Made by a program: the position numbers and the translations under genes. Below, in pieces: positions 19,024 through 28,089 of a stretch of 64,000 nucleotides of DNA (the first letter of the stretch is position 1; each line of letters begins with the position of its first letter). The DNA lies in assembly GCA_963825845.1 (NCBI GenBank), contig CAWGVL010000089.1:114330-178329 (forward strand). The letters run 5' to 3'. Below the pieces are notes generated by a model, which was not told where the DNA came from, searched no databases, and saw nothing but the letters and a program-made list of their open reading frames with translations. Source of the stretch: DASQDN01 sp963825845. Its GTDB lineage: Bacteria; Acidobacteriota; Terriglobia; Bryobacterales; Bryobacteraceae.

Positions 19024-19365
19024 CAAGATACCTGAGGCCAAAGTAACATTGAACGAAGGACTAACCATCCGGGCAGATCGAGTTTCGAGCCGACCGAAGC
19101 GGCGGGGTCCGGCCACCCACATTGCGACTTTAAGATGCTTACTCATCGTTCAGAAGGTGTCACAAGCACAAGGATTGATTGGGTCAATATAGTGTGATTG
19201 AAACCGGCGCTGTGCAGTGGATGACTCCCTGGTGGCAAATCGTTCCACTCGGAGATGCCAAGTGCCGCTGTTTGCTTCAGGTCATTCGTCATGAATCCAA
19301 GGCGTGAGTTGTATCGTGCCTTCCAGGATCGAGCGCTCCGGCAAGATCGGGCAACCTTCGACTGA

Positions 19366-20278
19366 CTAAAGGTAGGGTTCTGGAGTAAGGACTGCCGTGG
19401 ATTTCGGTATCAGATCAGGACGCCAGTTTGCGATAGCCCACGTCCACACAGCTTGGACATCGGATTCGCGCAATTCTCTTGGCGGACGCTGTCCCAGAAA
19501 CGAGAGAGTGTCGATGAGAGAGCCTACTGGACTGGCAATACCGATCGCGCGCGCAAGTGTCTGCTTACTTAGTTTTTGTCCTAGTACGTTCACGGCGACC
19601 GGTGTATGAAGGTAGTCGCGGCGTAGGCGCGCCGAGCAGACGCTGTAAATAAATCTGACGTGGGGTGGAGTCAAGGAGATCTGACCCGCGAACGATCTGC
19701 GTAACGCCCTCGTGGTGATCGTCGACAACTACAGCCAATTGATACGCGAAAAGCCCATCGGCGCGCAGGATCACGAAGTCGCCCACATAGTCATCGAGGT
19801 TCTGCCGCTGGTGCCCTGCAACCGGTCTTCGAATGCGATGGCCTCCGACGGCACACGAACCCGCCAGGACCGAGCGGACCGGCCTGGCGCGAAGCCCATG
19901 ACGACAGATCCCCGGATATCGCAGGTCTGAGCCCGATTCCATTGACGAGTCGGCCAGTTCTTTTCGTGTACATCCGCATGGATAGATGAGACCCTGGTTC
20001 CGCAGAGACTCGAATGCGCTTCGGTATGCGGAGGTCCGACTGCTCTGCACCATCACTTCGCCATCCCACTCGAAGCCGAACCGTTCCAACGTTCTCAAAA
20101 TTGTGTCGGCTGCGCCGGGCTGCACCCGTGAGGTATCTACGTCCTCCATCCGCACAAACCACCGCCCGGGGGCAGCCCTTGCATCGAGATAGCTCGCCAC
20201 GGCGGCGACAAGGGAGCCAAAATGCAGCGGTCCCGTCGGCGAAGGAGCGAAGCGACCCGTATAACTAGACGCGGCCAA
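19366..20278 (-). CDS. gluQ: Glutamyl-queuosine tRNA(Asp) synthetase, frameshifted
   Basis: A short paralog of glutamyl-tRNA synthetase that attaches glutamate to queuosine in tRNA(Asp). The HIGH-like region is GRFAPSPTGPLHFGSLVAA, the zinc region holds YPCGCTRKEL, and the KMSKS-like motif is GQKLSKQTL; there is no anticodon-binding domain and total length is near 300 residues, as in GluQ. The frame is lost and regained between about 19800 and 19920, and changes once more near 19610, where LPSYIHTPVAVN is split. Intact function is likely if the shifts are errors. Confidence 0.8.
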
Positions 20279-20414
20279 CCGCCAGTATACGAGAGGTACA
20301 GCAGGTCCAGTACCACTGCGAATGCTCCGACCAAACCTATTATTTTCAAGCCGAAGCAGTTGCGTCTTGGCGGCTCGCCATGATATGAATTACCAATCTC
20401 GTGTGGAGGTGGGC

Positions 20415-23400
20415 ATGTCTCATGTAAGACTAGCGCTCGCGCTCGTCCTAACGTCAATGTTTGCGTTCGGACAGAGCGAGCGTGGCAATATCAGCGGTAT
20501 CATCTCGGACCCGCAAGGCGCAGCCGTGGCCGGGGCGGTTATCAAAGTAATCAATCGCAGCACCAACGCGACGGCGAATGTCGTTGCTTCGAGTTCCGGT
20601 GAGTACAACGCGCCGAATCTTAGTCCTGGTACTTATCGCATCGAAGTGAGCGCGCCCGGCTTCAAGCGGTTTGTACAGGAGAACGTGATCGTCGCTGCGG
20701 CTTCAACGCTGCGTAGCGATATCCAGCTTCAGCTTGGGCAGGTCAGCGAGACCGTCGAAGTCTCTGCTTCAGCGGTGGTCATCCAGACCGACAACGCAAA
20801 GATCTCCACACAGGTTCAGAACAAACTCGTGGATGAGCTTCCGCTGGTCGTTGGTGGCGCGATGCGCAGTCCGTTCAACCTGGTTGCCGTTGCGCCTGAA
20901 GCCAAGGGATCGGGAACGCAGATGTCTCTCGGCGGTGGTCAAGCCGCTGCCTGGGACGCGACCCTCGATGGCCACTCGGTGGGCACGAACCGTTCTTCGG
21001 ACTCAGCCGAGGCGGCATTGAACACACCTTCTGTCGAGTCACTGACCGAGTTCACGGTCGACACGAACGGATTCAAAGCAGAGTATGGCCAAGCCGGCGG
21101 CGGAGTGATGACGTTTGCTTCCAAATCCGGGACAAATGAATTCCATGGGTCGGCGTACGACTTCCTCCGAAATGATGCAATGGACGCGCGCGGTTTCTTT
21201 GCGCGCACCCGGTCGGTGTACCGGCAGAACGACTTCGGTGTAACTGCCGGCGGCCCCATTGTAATTCCGAAGCTGTATGACGGCCGGAATAAGACGTTCT
21301 TCTTCGCCTCATTCGAGGGATTCCGGAATCGTGTCGGCGCCAATGACACCATCCTCACCGTGCCCACTCCCGAGATGTACAAAGGCGACTTCTCAAAGTG
21401 GGTGGACCAGAATGGTCGACAGATTCCGATCTACGACCCCGCCACAACACGGCCGAATCCGAACGGCTCCGGCTTCATCCGCGACGTCTTCGCGAACAAC
21501 CAGATCCCAGCTAACAGGTTTGCGCAATTGAGCCGAGCTGTAATTCCCTATGGCGAGGGTGTGACACCGAACCTGGGAGGCGTGCCGGGCACCGGCGCCT
21601 ACGTTCGAAATAACTACATCGTGACCGGTGGAACACTCATCACGCCGACGGACAAGTGGAGCGCCAAAGGCGATCAGATGATTGGTGACAAGCAGCGTCT
21701 GAGCTTCCTTTGGAACATGACGACATTTCGCAACAAGCCAGGTCCGGCAGGACCTCCTGGACTGCCGATACCGCTTTGGAACGGACAAATCCAGGCTTGG
21801 GATACCGACGCCTTCCGTATTGCTCACGACTACACCATCAGCGCGAGCATGGTCAACCACTTCTCGTGGTTCAAGAACTCGTTCCGCAAAGACAGCTTCT
21901 CCGGCGCAACCGGCGGCAACTGGAAAGACAAAGTCTGCATGAAAGGCGCCGTCGACTGCAATGTGAATTTTCCGAACATCTCGATGACGGAGTACACGGG
22001 GTGGAACAGCACTGCGTACAACGGGACGGAACAGCCCGGTTGGGCGATGAAGGACGATCTTAGCTACATACGCGGATCGCACACGATGAAATTCGGCTAC
22101 TCGTTCCATAACCAGAACGCGAACGGTTTCGGCCAGCAGGATATTTCCGGCCGCGCGGATTTCAGCTATCAGAGCACCGGCGTACCCGGCGGGACAACGC
22201 CGGCTAACGGTGGAAATGCGTTTGCCTCGCTTCTTCTCGGCGACGCGATCCTGGGTCGCACGGAAACAATCCGGCTCGTCAATCAGAACTACCGGTACCA
22301 CGGCTTCTATGTGCAGGATGATTGGCGTATCACGAGAAAGCTCACGCTGAACTATGGTCTGCGATACGAGTTCACACTGCCGCCTATTTCAGGCAGCGAT
22401 GAATACTCTGATCTCGATCCGACTCGCCCGAATCCGGGCGCCGATGGTTTTCCCGGCGCGCTGATGTTTGCAGGCTTCGGATCTGGTCGCGAGAACAAGC
22501 GCTCCTTGGTCCCGGGCTGGTACGGCGGCTGGGGTCCACGCATCGGTTTGGCGTATGCGCCCGATAACAAGAGCACGATCCGGGCTGCCTTTGGACGATC
22601 GTTCAGTCGTGTTACGGCGGTTCAAGGCAGCGGCCACTTCGCCGGCTTCATCGGGCAGTACGTGTTCGAAAATTCGAACAATGGTGTAACGCCCACATTC
22701 AACTGGGATAACGGTCTTCCGGCTTACACGCTTCCGCCATCGATCGATCCCGCGTTTTCAAATGGCAATACGATCGACTGGTGGCAAGGACAGGAAGCCG
22801 TGCGTGCGCCCGAGAACTTGTATTGGACTTTCTCCACGCAACGCGAAGTTGCCGCTAACACGGTTCTGGGCATCGCTTACAACGCCAATATTGGAACGCA
22901 TCTGCAGACCGGCCTACTGAATTACAACCAGGTGCCGACCAAATACTTGGACCAGTTCGTCCAGCAGTATGGTCCGACCCAGGCGCTCGCGTTGCTCACC
23001 TCCAACATCAATTCGGCGCAGGCCAGGGCAGCGAACATTCCGATTCCGTACCCCAGCTTCCCGACTCAGCGGGTCGCAACAGTTGCCCAGGCTCTCCGTC
23101 CATATCCCGCAGTATCAGAACGTTGTGACGGGAGTACAAAACGGCGACAAGAGCGGTCACTCCTCGTATCACGCGATGGTGTTGACGATGGATCGCCGCT
23201 ACTCTTCCGGTTTGACCCTGAACTGGAACTATACGCTGTCGAAGCTCCTGACGGACTCCGATTCCTACTTCGCCAATGAAGGTCTGGCGATGGATCATTA
23301 CAATCGCGGGCTGGAGAAGTCGATCGGCCGGTTCGACCAAACGCATAACTTCAAGTTCAGCACGCTGTATGAGCTGCCGTTCGGCAAAGGGAAGAAGTGG

Positions 23401-23904
23401 CTCAATGATGGCTTTCTGAGCCATGTGATCGGCGGATGGCGCGTCAGCGCGATACAGATCTATTCGAGTGGTACGCCAATTGCCCTGATGCGCAACAACT
23501 CCCTCGCCAACCAACTGTATAACGGCGCCAATCGCCCGGTCATAGACAGCTACGAAAACTGGCGCGCGCCAGTCAACGGCGATAAGTTCGACCCCGCCGT
23601 CGATCGTTTCCTCAAGCCCGTGTCGGAGTTCCCGACCCAGCCGGCGTACGTCTTTGGGAACAGCACCAAATACAACCCGAAGGTTCGCAACTTCTGGAAT
23701 AAAGACGAGAGTGTCAGCCTTGCCAAGAGCTTCCGTATCAGCGAGGACGTCCGCATTGACCTTCGAGGCGAGGCGTTCAATATTCTGAACCGGACGATTT
23801 TTGGTTCGGGTAATACGAACCTGAATAGCAACGTATTCGGAATCGTCACCAGCCAGTCCAACAACCCGCGTCAAATGCAGGTCGCGTTGAAGCTGTACTG
23901 GTAG
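20415..23904 (+). CDS. TonB-dependent receptor with carboxypeptidase-regulatory-like domain
   Basis: A very large outer-membrane protein (about 1160 residues). The N-terminal signal peptide (LALALVLTSMFAFGQ) precedes a beta-sandwich domain (SGIISDPQGAAVAGAVIKV), a plug (ELPLVVGGAMRSPFNLV) and a beta-barrel ending in the aromatic VALKLYW. This architecture is typical of Acidobacteria and is presumed to import glycans or other polymers. The start at 20415 has GGAGGTG ahead. One frameshift: CCC at 23106-23108 should be CC, which restores the family motif LRPYPQYQNV. The YkgJ gene starts inside its stop codon. Confidence 0.88.
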
Positions 23905-24386
23905 TGGCAGTAGAACTCATTTCAATTCAGGCAACAGTCGATCGCCGCGTATCAGCCATCTTGGCTGACCGCGGTGATTGGCTTTGTAAGAAGGGCTGCG
24001 ACCAATGCTGCCGCCGCCTTGCGACTGTCCCGTCTGTTACACAGCCGGAATGGGAACTCTTGCGAGCAGGATTTGAGACTTTATCCGAGCAGGAACAGGC
24101 CTTGGTCAGGTCTCGCGTAGAGTGTCTGCCGAGCGCCGGCGGACCTGTCGTATGCCCGTTCTTGAACCACGAATCGGGCGCATGCATGGTCTACTCGTCT
24201 AGGCCGATCGCTTGCCGCACCTACGGCTTTTATGTCGAGAGGGATGGCGGTCTGTACTGCGGCATGATTCAGAGCCACGTCGAGAACGGCGACTACGCAG
24301 ATGTGGTTTGGGGGAACAACGCAGCGATAGAGTCCGCTCTCACCGGGCTTGGGCCCTCGCGCAGTCTGGTGGAATGGTTTGCGTGA
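23904..24386 (+). CDS. YkgJ-family cysteine-cluster protein
   Basis: A 160-residue protein with the zinc- or iron-chelating CxxxCxxCC cluster (CKKGCDQCCRR) plus a second set (CPFLNHESGACMVY, then RPIACRTYGF) that define the YkgJ/CxxCxxCC family. Its function in any organism is poorly defined. It starts with GTG at 23904, overlapping the TonB-receptor stop by one base. That overlap is unexpected for a receptor gene and suggests co-translation with it. Confidence 0.8.
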   Translation: MAVELISIQATVDRRVSAILADRGDWLCKKGCDQCCRRLATVPSVTQPEWELLRAGFETLSEQEQALVRSRVECLPSAGGPVVCPFLNHESGACMVYSSRPIACRTYGFYVERDGGLYCGMIQSHVENGDYADVVWGNNAAIESALTGLGPSRSLVEWFA

Positions 24387-24420
24387 GCAGGAGCATCGCA
24401 GAGCGACGCTATCCTGAAAA

Positions 24421-25077
24421 ATGGCCTCATTTGCGCTCGTTTCCGATTTCGACGGCACCATCACCCACAATGATTTCTATACGCTGATTGCAGAGCGCTA
24501 CATGGGCCCCCACGCAATGGCGATATGGGACTTCTACCGTGGCGGTAAGATCACGCATTTCGAAGCGATGCAATCGTTCTTCTCCAACGCTCCCGAAGAT
24601 GAACGCAGCCTCGAAGACCTGCTGAAAGACGTGCGGCCCGATCCTGCGCTCGCGGAATGTGCCGAGGCCCTGAGGCGGGCGGACTGGGAACTGATCATCG
24701 TATCGGCCGGCTCCTGCTGGTACATCGACCTGCTATTGCAGCGTGTAAATGTTCAAGCGGTCGTACATTCCAACCCGGGCCGGATCGTTCCTGGACGCGG
24801 TCTTGTCCTGGATTTGCCGAAGACCTCACCGTTCTATTGTCCCGATGTCGGAATCGATAAATCAGCCGTCATGCGGCATGCATTGGGCAACTATCAGCGT
24901 GTCGCCTTCGCGGGAGATGGCCCGCCGGATGTCGCGCCCGCTTTGCTTGCCGATCACCGGGATCGATTCGCGCGCGGGTTCCTCGCGCAAGAGTTACTCC
25001 GGCGGGGAGAGCGTTTCCGTTCATTCGATCGATGGTGCGATATGGTAAACACGTTGTTGAGCAATGATTCACGCTGA
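24421..25077 (+). CDS. HAD-superfamily phosphatase, MtnX-like
   Basis: A 218-residue haloacid dehalogenase-type enzyme. Motif I is DFDGTITHNDF (Asp nucleophile), motif II is IIVSAGSCWYI, and motif IV is FAGDGPPDVAPAL. The type fits MtnX of methionine salvage or a phosphoserine phosphatase-like enzyme. No other methionine-salvage genes are near, so the substrate is open. The -10-like TATCCT lies 5 bases before the ATG. Confidence 0.75.
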   Translation: MASFALVSDFDGTITHNDFYTLIAERYMGPHAMAIWDFYRGGKITHFEAMQSFFSNAPEDERSLEDLLKDVRPDPALAECAEALRRADWELIIVSAGSCWYIDLLLQRVNVQAVVHSNPGRIVPGRGLVLDLPKTSPFYCPDVGIDKSAVMRHALGNYQRVAFAGDGPPDVAPALLADHRDRFARGFLAQELLRRGERFRSFDRWCDMVNTLLSNDSR

Positions 25078-25123
25078 CCGGAAACACGTCGCCCCGTACC
25101 CGCATCCCACTAGAGGAGCGATT

Positions 25124-25420
25124 ATGAAGATCAGAACCGAATGGTTGGCGCCGATCCTTGCCCTTGGATTAGCGGGCTGTACTCAGCAGCAGGTGAACTC
25201 GAATGCTCGCGAGACGGGACGCGAAACTCGCGAAGCCGGCCGGGAGGTGAAGGAAGAGTCGAAATCGGTCGCTCGCGAGGCCGGGAAAGCCGCGCATGAG
25301 CTAGCTCAAGAGACGAAGGAAGCAGCCGCGAAGGCCGGCAAACAGCTGAAGAAGGCCTCCAAGGAAGCCAAGGAAGGGTGGGACGAGGCCAAGCGCGAAT
25401 CACAGAGCCCGAAGCGCTAG
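25124..25420 (+). CDS. Lysine/glutamate-rich lipoprotein
   Basis: A 98-residue protein. The lipobox LALGLAGC predicts lipidation at Cys 20. The mature part is almost all charged and alanine residues with a repeating pattern of the type ARETGRETREAGREVKEE, resembling LEA- or apolipoprotein-like amphipathic helices. GAGGAG lies 5-6 bases ahead of the ATG. A role in desiccation or envelope stress is only a guess. Confidence 0.6.
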   Translation: MKIRTEWLAPILALGLAGCTQQQVNSNARETGRETREAGREVKEESKSVAREAGKAAHELAQETKEAAAKAGKQLKKASKEAKEGWDEAKRESQSPKR

Positions 25421-25462
25421 CGCCGTTTCCGCTGATTCCAAAGCACATTCCCGGGATTCCCA

Positions 25463-25666
25463 CTAGTGCGAACGACGACGTCGCGGGTTCAGGTATGGAT
25501 ATTGTTGTTGTCGACCCCACGTACTATGTTGATCGCTGAACCAATCGGAGGAGGCATAATACGTGACGGGATTGTGGAACATCCGAAGTTCCGTCGCGTT
25601 CGACAACACGCCCACGAGCAGTGCCAGCAAGCTTAGGTCACCCACACCATGTCCGGCGAACTTCAT
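25463..25666 (-). CDS. Possible small one-TM protein
   Basis: An open frame of about 67 codons from the ATG at 25666, with a hydrophobic stretch (DLSLLALLVGVLSNATELRMF) and a basic tail. It lies in the 320-base gap between the lipoprotein and the M43 protease, on the other strand. There is no strong ribosome binding site, so this may be chance. Confidence 0.25.
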   Translation of the reverse strand: MKFAGHGVGDLSLLALLVGVLSNATELRMFHNPVTYYASSDWFSDQHSTWGRQQQYPYLNPRRRRSH

Positions 25667-25742
25667 GTGTCGATCGCAGCTGCCGGGCAAGCACTTCATC
25701 CTGTGAGAAAACGTACTACCATGGTCCCCTTGGAGGTGACGC

Positions 25743-26639
25743 ATGGGGAAAGGAACGTTTATTTCATTGGCGCTGCTTGCAGCAGTCAGTCCGATGGCAG
25801 CACAGAATCAGAAGCCGATCACGATCAACGGTGTGACGTGGTCCAGCAAAGAAGCATTCGCTGCCAGTGGCGCGCGCTGTGCAACGAGACATGTTGACGA
25901 CATCGAAGCTGCGGCCATCGACGCGGCAGTCGCGGAAAGGGTGAAGAAGGGCGGAAAACCCATAGGCTCGACCTCTATCCCCGTCTACTTCCACATCATC
26001 ACTCGTGGCAGCGGTGTCGACAATGGCGACGTGCCTGCTGCAATGATTCAACAGCAAATGACGGTGCTGAATGACGCGTTCGCATCTGGCGGCTTCCGGT
26101 TCAATCTCATTTCTGTCGATCGAACTCTAAACCCACTATGGTTCATGCTGATGCCCGGTACGGTTGCGGAGGCACAGGCCAAATCAGCCTTGCGCAAGGG
26201 TGGAGGCGATGCTCTGAATATATACAGTGCCGGTCCTGGGGATGGACTATTGGGCTGGGCAACCTTTCCATTCGATTATGCTTCGCAGCCGTCCCAAGAT
26301 GGTGTCGTAATCCTCCATTCGTCGATGCCGGGAGGCTCAACCGAATTCTATAACCTGGGTGACACCGCTACTCACGAGGTCGGCCACTGGCTCGGGCTGT
26401 TCCACACATTTGAGGGCGGATGCGGAGCAAAAAACGACGAGGTTTCCGATACGCCTCCTGAACGATCCCCCGCATTCGGATGCCCAACGGGCCGCGACAC
26501 CTGCAATGGCTCGAAGAGCCCGGGGGTCGATCCGATCGAGAACTTCATGGACTATACAGACGACGCATGCATGTACAAGTTCACGCTCGAACAAGCCGCG
26601 CGAACGCAAAGCATGTGGACGGCGTACCGTCAGCCGTAG
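25743..26639 (+). CDS. Secreted M43 (pappalysin-type) zinc metalloprotease
   Basis: A 298-residue exported endopeptidase. The signal peptide ends near AAQNQ. The zinc motif HEVGHWLGLFH is the extended metzincin HExxHxxGxxH, and NFMDYTDDACMYKF is the Met-turn and the following helix of family M43. GGAGGTG precedes the ATG. The convergent gene after it ends 37 bases away. Likely degrades external protein; substrate unknown. Confidence 0.9.
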   Translation: MGKGTFISLALLAAVSPMAAQNQKPITINGVTWSSKEAFAASGARCATRHVDDIEAAAIDAAVAERVKKGGKPIGSTSIPVYFHIITRGSGVDNGDVPAAMIQQQMTVLNDAFASGGFRFNLISVDRTLNPLWFMLMPGTVAEAQAKSALRKGGGDALNIYSAGPGDGLLGWATFPFDYASQPSQDGVVILHSSMPGGSTEFYNLGDTATHEVGHWLGLFHTFEGGCGAKNDEVSDTPPERSPAFGCPTGRDTCNGSKSPGVDPIENFMDYTDDACMYKFTLEQAARTQSMWTAYRQP

Positions 26640-26676
26640 CGATTCATAAGGACCCGCTGGACCTCGATGGATCCTT

Positions 26677-28086
26677 TTACGCAAGTACGTCCGAGATCAC
26701 GTGACCATGCACGTCCGTCAGGCGACGATCTATACCGTTGTGCCGATAGGTCAGTCGGGTATGATCGATGCCAAGCAGGTGTAAGACGGTGGCGTGTACG
26801 TCGTAACAATAGATAGGATTTTCGACAGCCTTGTACGACCAGTCGTCGGTCGCGCCGTACGTCACTCCGCCCTTGATGCCTCCCCCCGCGAGCCAGGATG
26901 CAAACCCGAATGGATTGTGGTCGCGGCCTTTGCTTCCCTGACTGCACGGCATCCGGCCGAACTCCGTGGTCCAGTAAACGATCGTGTCATCCAGGAGACC
27001 GCGCGCTTTCAAGTCCTTTAACAAGCCCGCAACAGGCTTATCCAGAGCCGCGCCAAGTTCGCCGTGATCCTTGGCAAGATTTTCGTGACTATCCCAGTTC
27101 CTGCGCGGGAATCCATTGTCCGCGCCACTCCACACCTGGACGAAACGAACGCCGCGCTCGAGTAACCGGCGAGCGACCAAACATCTGTTCCCCATATCGG
27201 CTGTATGCGCCTCATCGACGCCATACATCTTGCGCGTAGCATCGGACTCGCTCGCGACATCCAGCACCTCAGGAGCGCTCAACTGCAGTCGGGCAGCCAT
27301 CTCATACGAGGCAATCCGCGCTTCTAATCGAGAATCGCCTGGGCGCTCGGAGTTATATCTGTGATTAACCTTTGCGAGCAACTCCAGCCCTTCGCGATCG
27401 CTCTCCTTTGTGATGAACTTCGCGGATGCCGGTGGACGTAGGTCGGCGATCGGGTCGGGAGTTCCAACGCGAATGGTCGTAGCTTGTTGCGCGGCCGGGA
27501 GGAATCCCGATGACCAATTTCCAGCGCCATTCGGAGGCATCCCACGAGGATCCGGCAGGACAACGAATACGGGTAGATTGTCGTTTGCGCTGCCGAGCGC
27601 ATACGAGACCCAACTTCCCGCGCTGGGGAAGCCCGGCAGAATGAATCCGGTATTCTGCATGAACGTCGCCGGGCCATGGACGTTCGACTTCGATGTCAAT
27701 GACATCAGAAACGCGATGTCATCGATGCAACCCGCGGTATGTGGAAGCAGGTCGCTTACCCACTTCCCCGATTGACCGTACTGCTTCCATCCCCATGGAC
27801 TCGGCATCACGACACCAGGGTTGCTTTGAAAGAGTTCAACCTTCTCACCAGGATCGAACTTCTCTCCGGCAAGTTTGATCAATCGAGGTTTGTAGTCAAA
27901 CGTGTCACACTGGCTCGCTGCCCCCGACATGAACAGTTGAACGACACGTTTCGCCTTGGCTCGATGGTGCAGACCGCCATTGAACTCCGGCTTTGACTGT
28001 CCTAGCGCATCCCGGCCCAAAAGACTGGCGAGCGCTATACCACCTAGTCCGCCGCCCCAATTCTGAAGGAAAGTTCTTCTATCCAT
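26677..28086 (-). CDS. DUF1501 protein (secreted, alkaline-phosphatase/sulfatase-like fold)
   Basis: A 469-residue protein starting with MDRRTFLQNWGGG, a Tat-type export signal. The fold is related to alkaline phosphatase and sulfatase: VVQLFMSGAASQCDTFDYKP, DDIAFLMSL and WTTEFGRMP are conserved in DUF1501. It follows the DUF1549/DUF1553 gene by 3 bases, the standard pairing in Planctomycetes and Acidobacteria. The pair is thought to work in extracellular polysaccharide breakdown, but biochemical proof is scarce. Confidence 0.9.
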   Translation of the reverse strand: MDRRTFLQNWGGGLGGIALASLLGRDALGQSKPEFNGGLHHRAKAKRVVQLFMSGAASQCDTFDYKPRLIKLAGEKFDPGEKVELFQSNPGVVMPSPWGWKQYGQSGKWVSDLLPHTAGCIDDIAFLMSLTSKSNVHGPATFMQNTGFILPGFPSAGSWVSYALGSANDNLPVFVVLPDPRGMPPNGAGNWSSGFLPAAQQATTIRVGTPDPIADLRPPASAKFITKESDREGLELLAKVNHRYNSERPGDSRLEARIASYEMAARLQLSAPEVLDVASESDATRKMYGVDEAHTADMGNRCLVARRLLERGVRFVQVWSGADNGFPRRNWDSHENLAKDHGELGAALDKPVAGLLKDLKARGLLDDTIVYWTTEFGRMPCSQGSKGRDHNPFGFASWLAGGGIKGGVTYGATDDWSYKAVENPIYCYDVHATVLHLLGIDHTRLTYRHNGIDRRLTDVHGHVISDVLA

Positions 28087-28089
28087 GAC

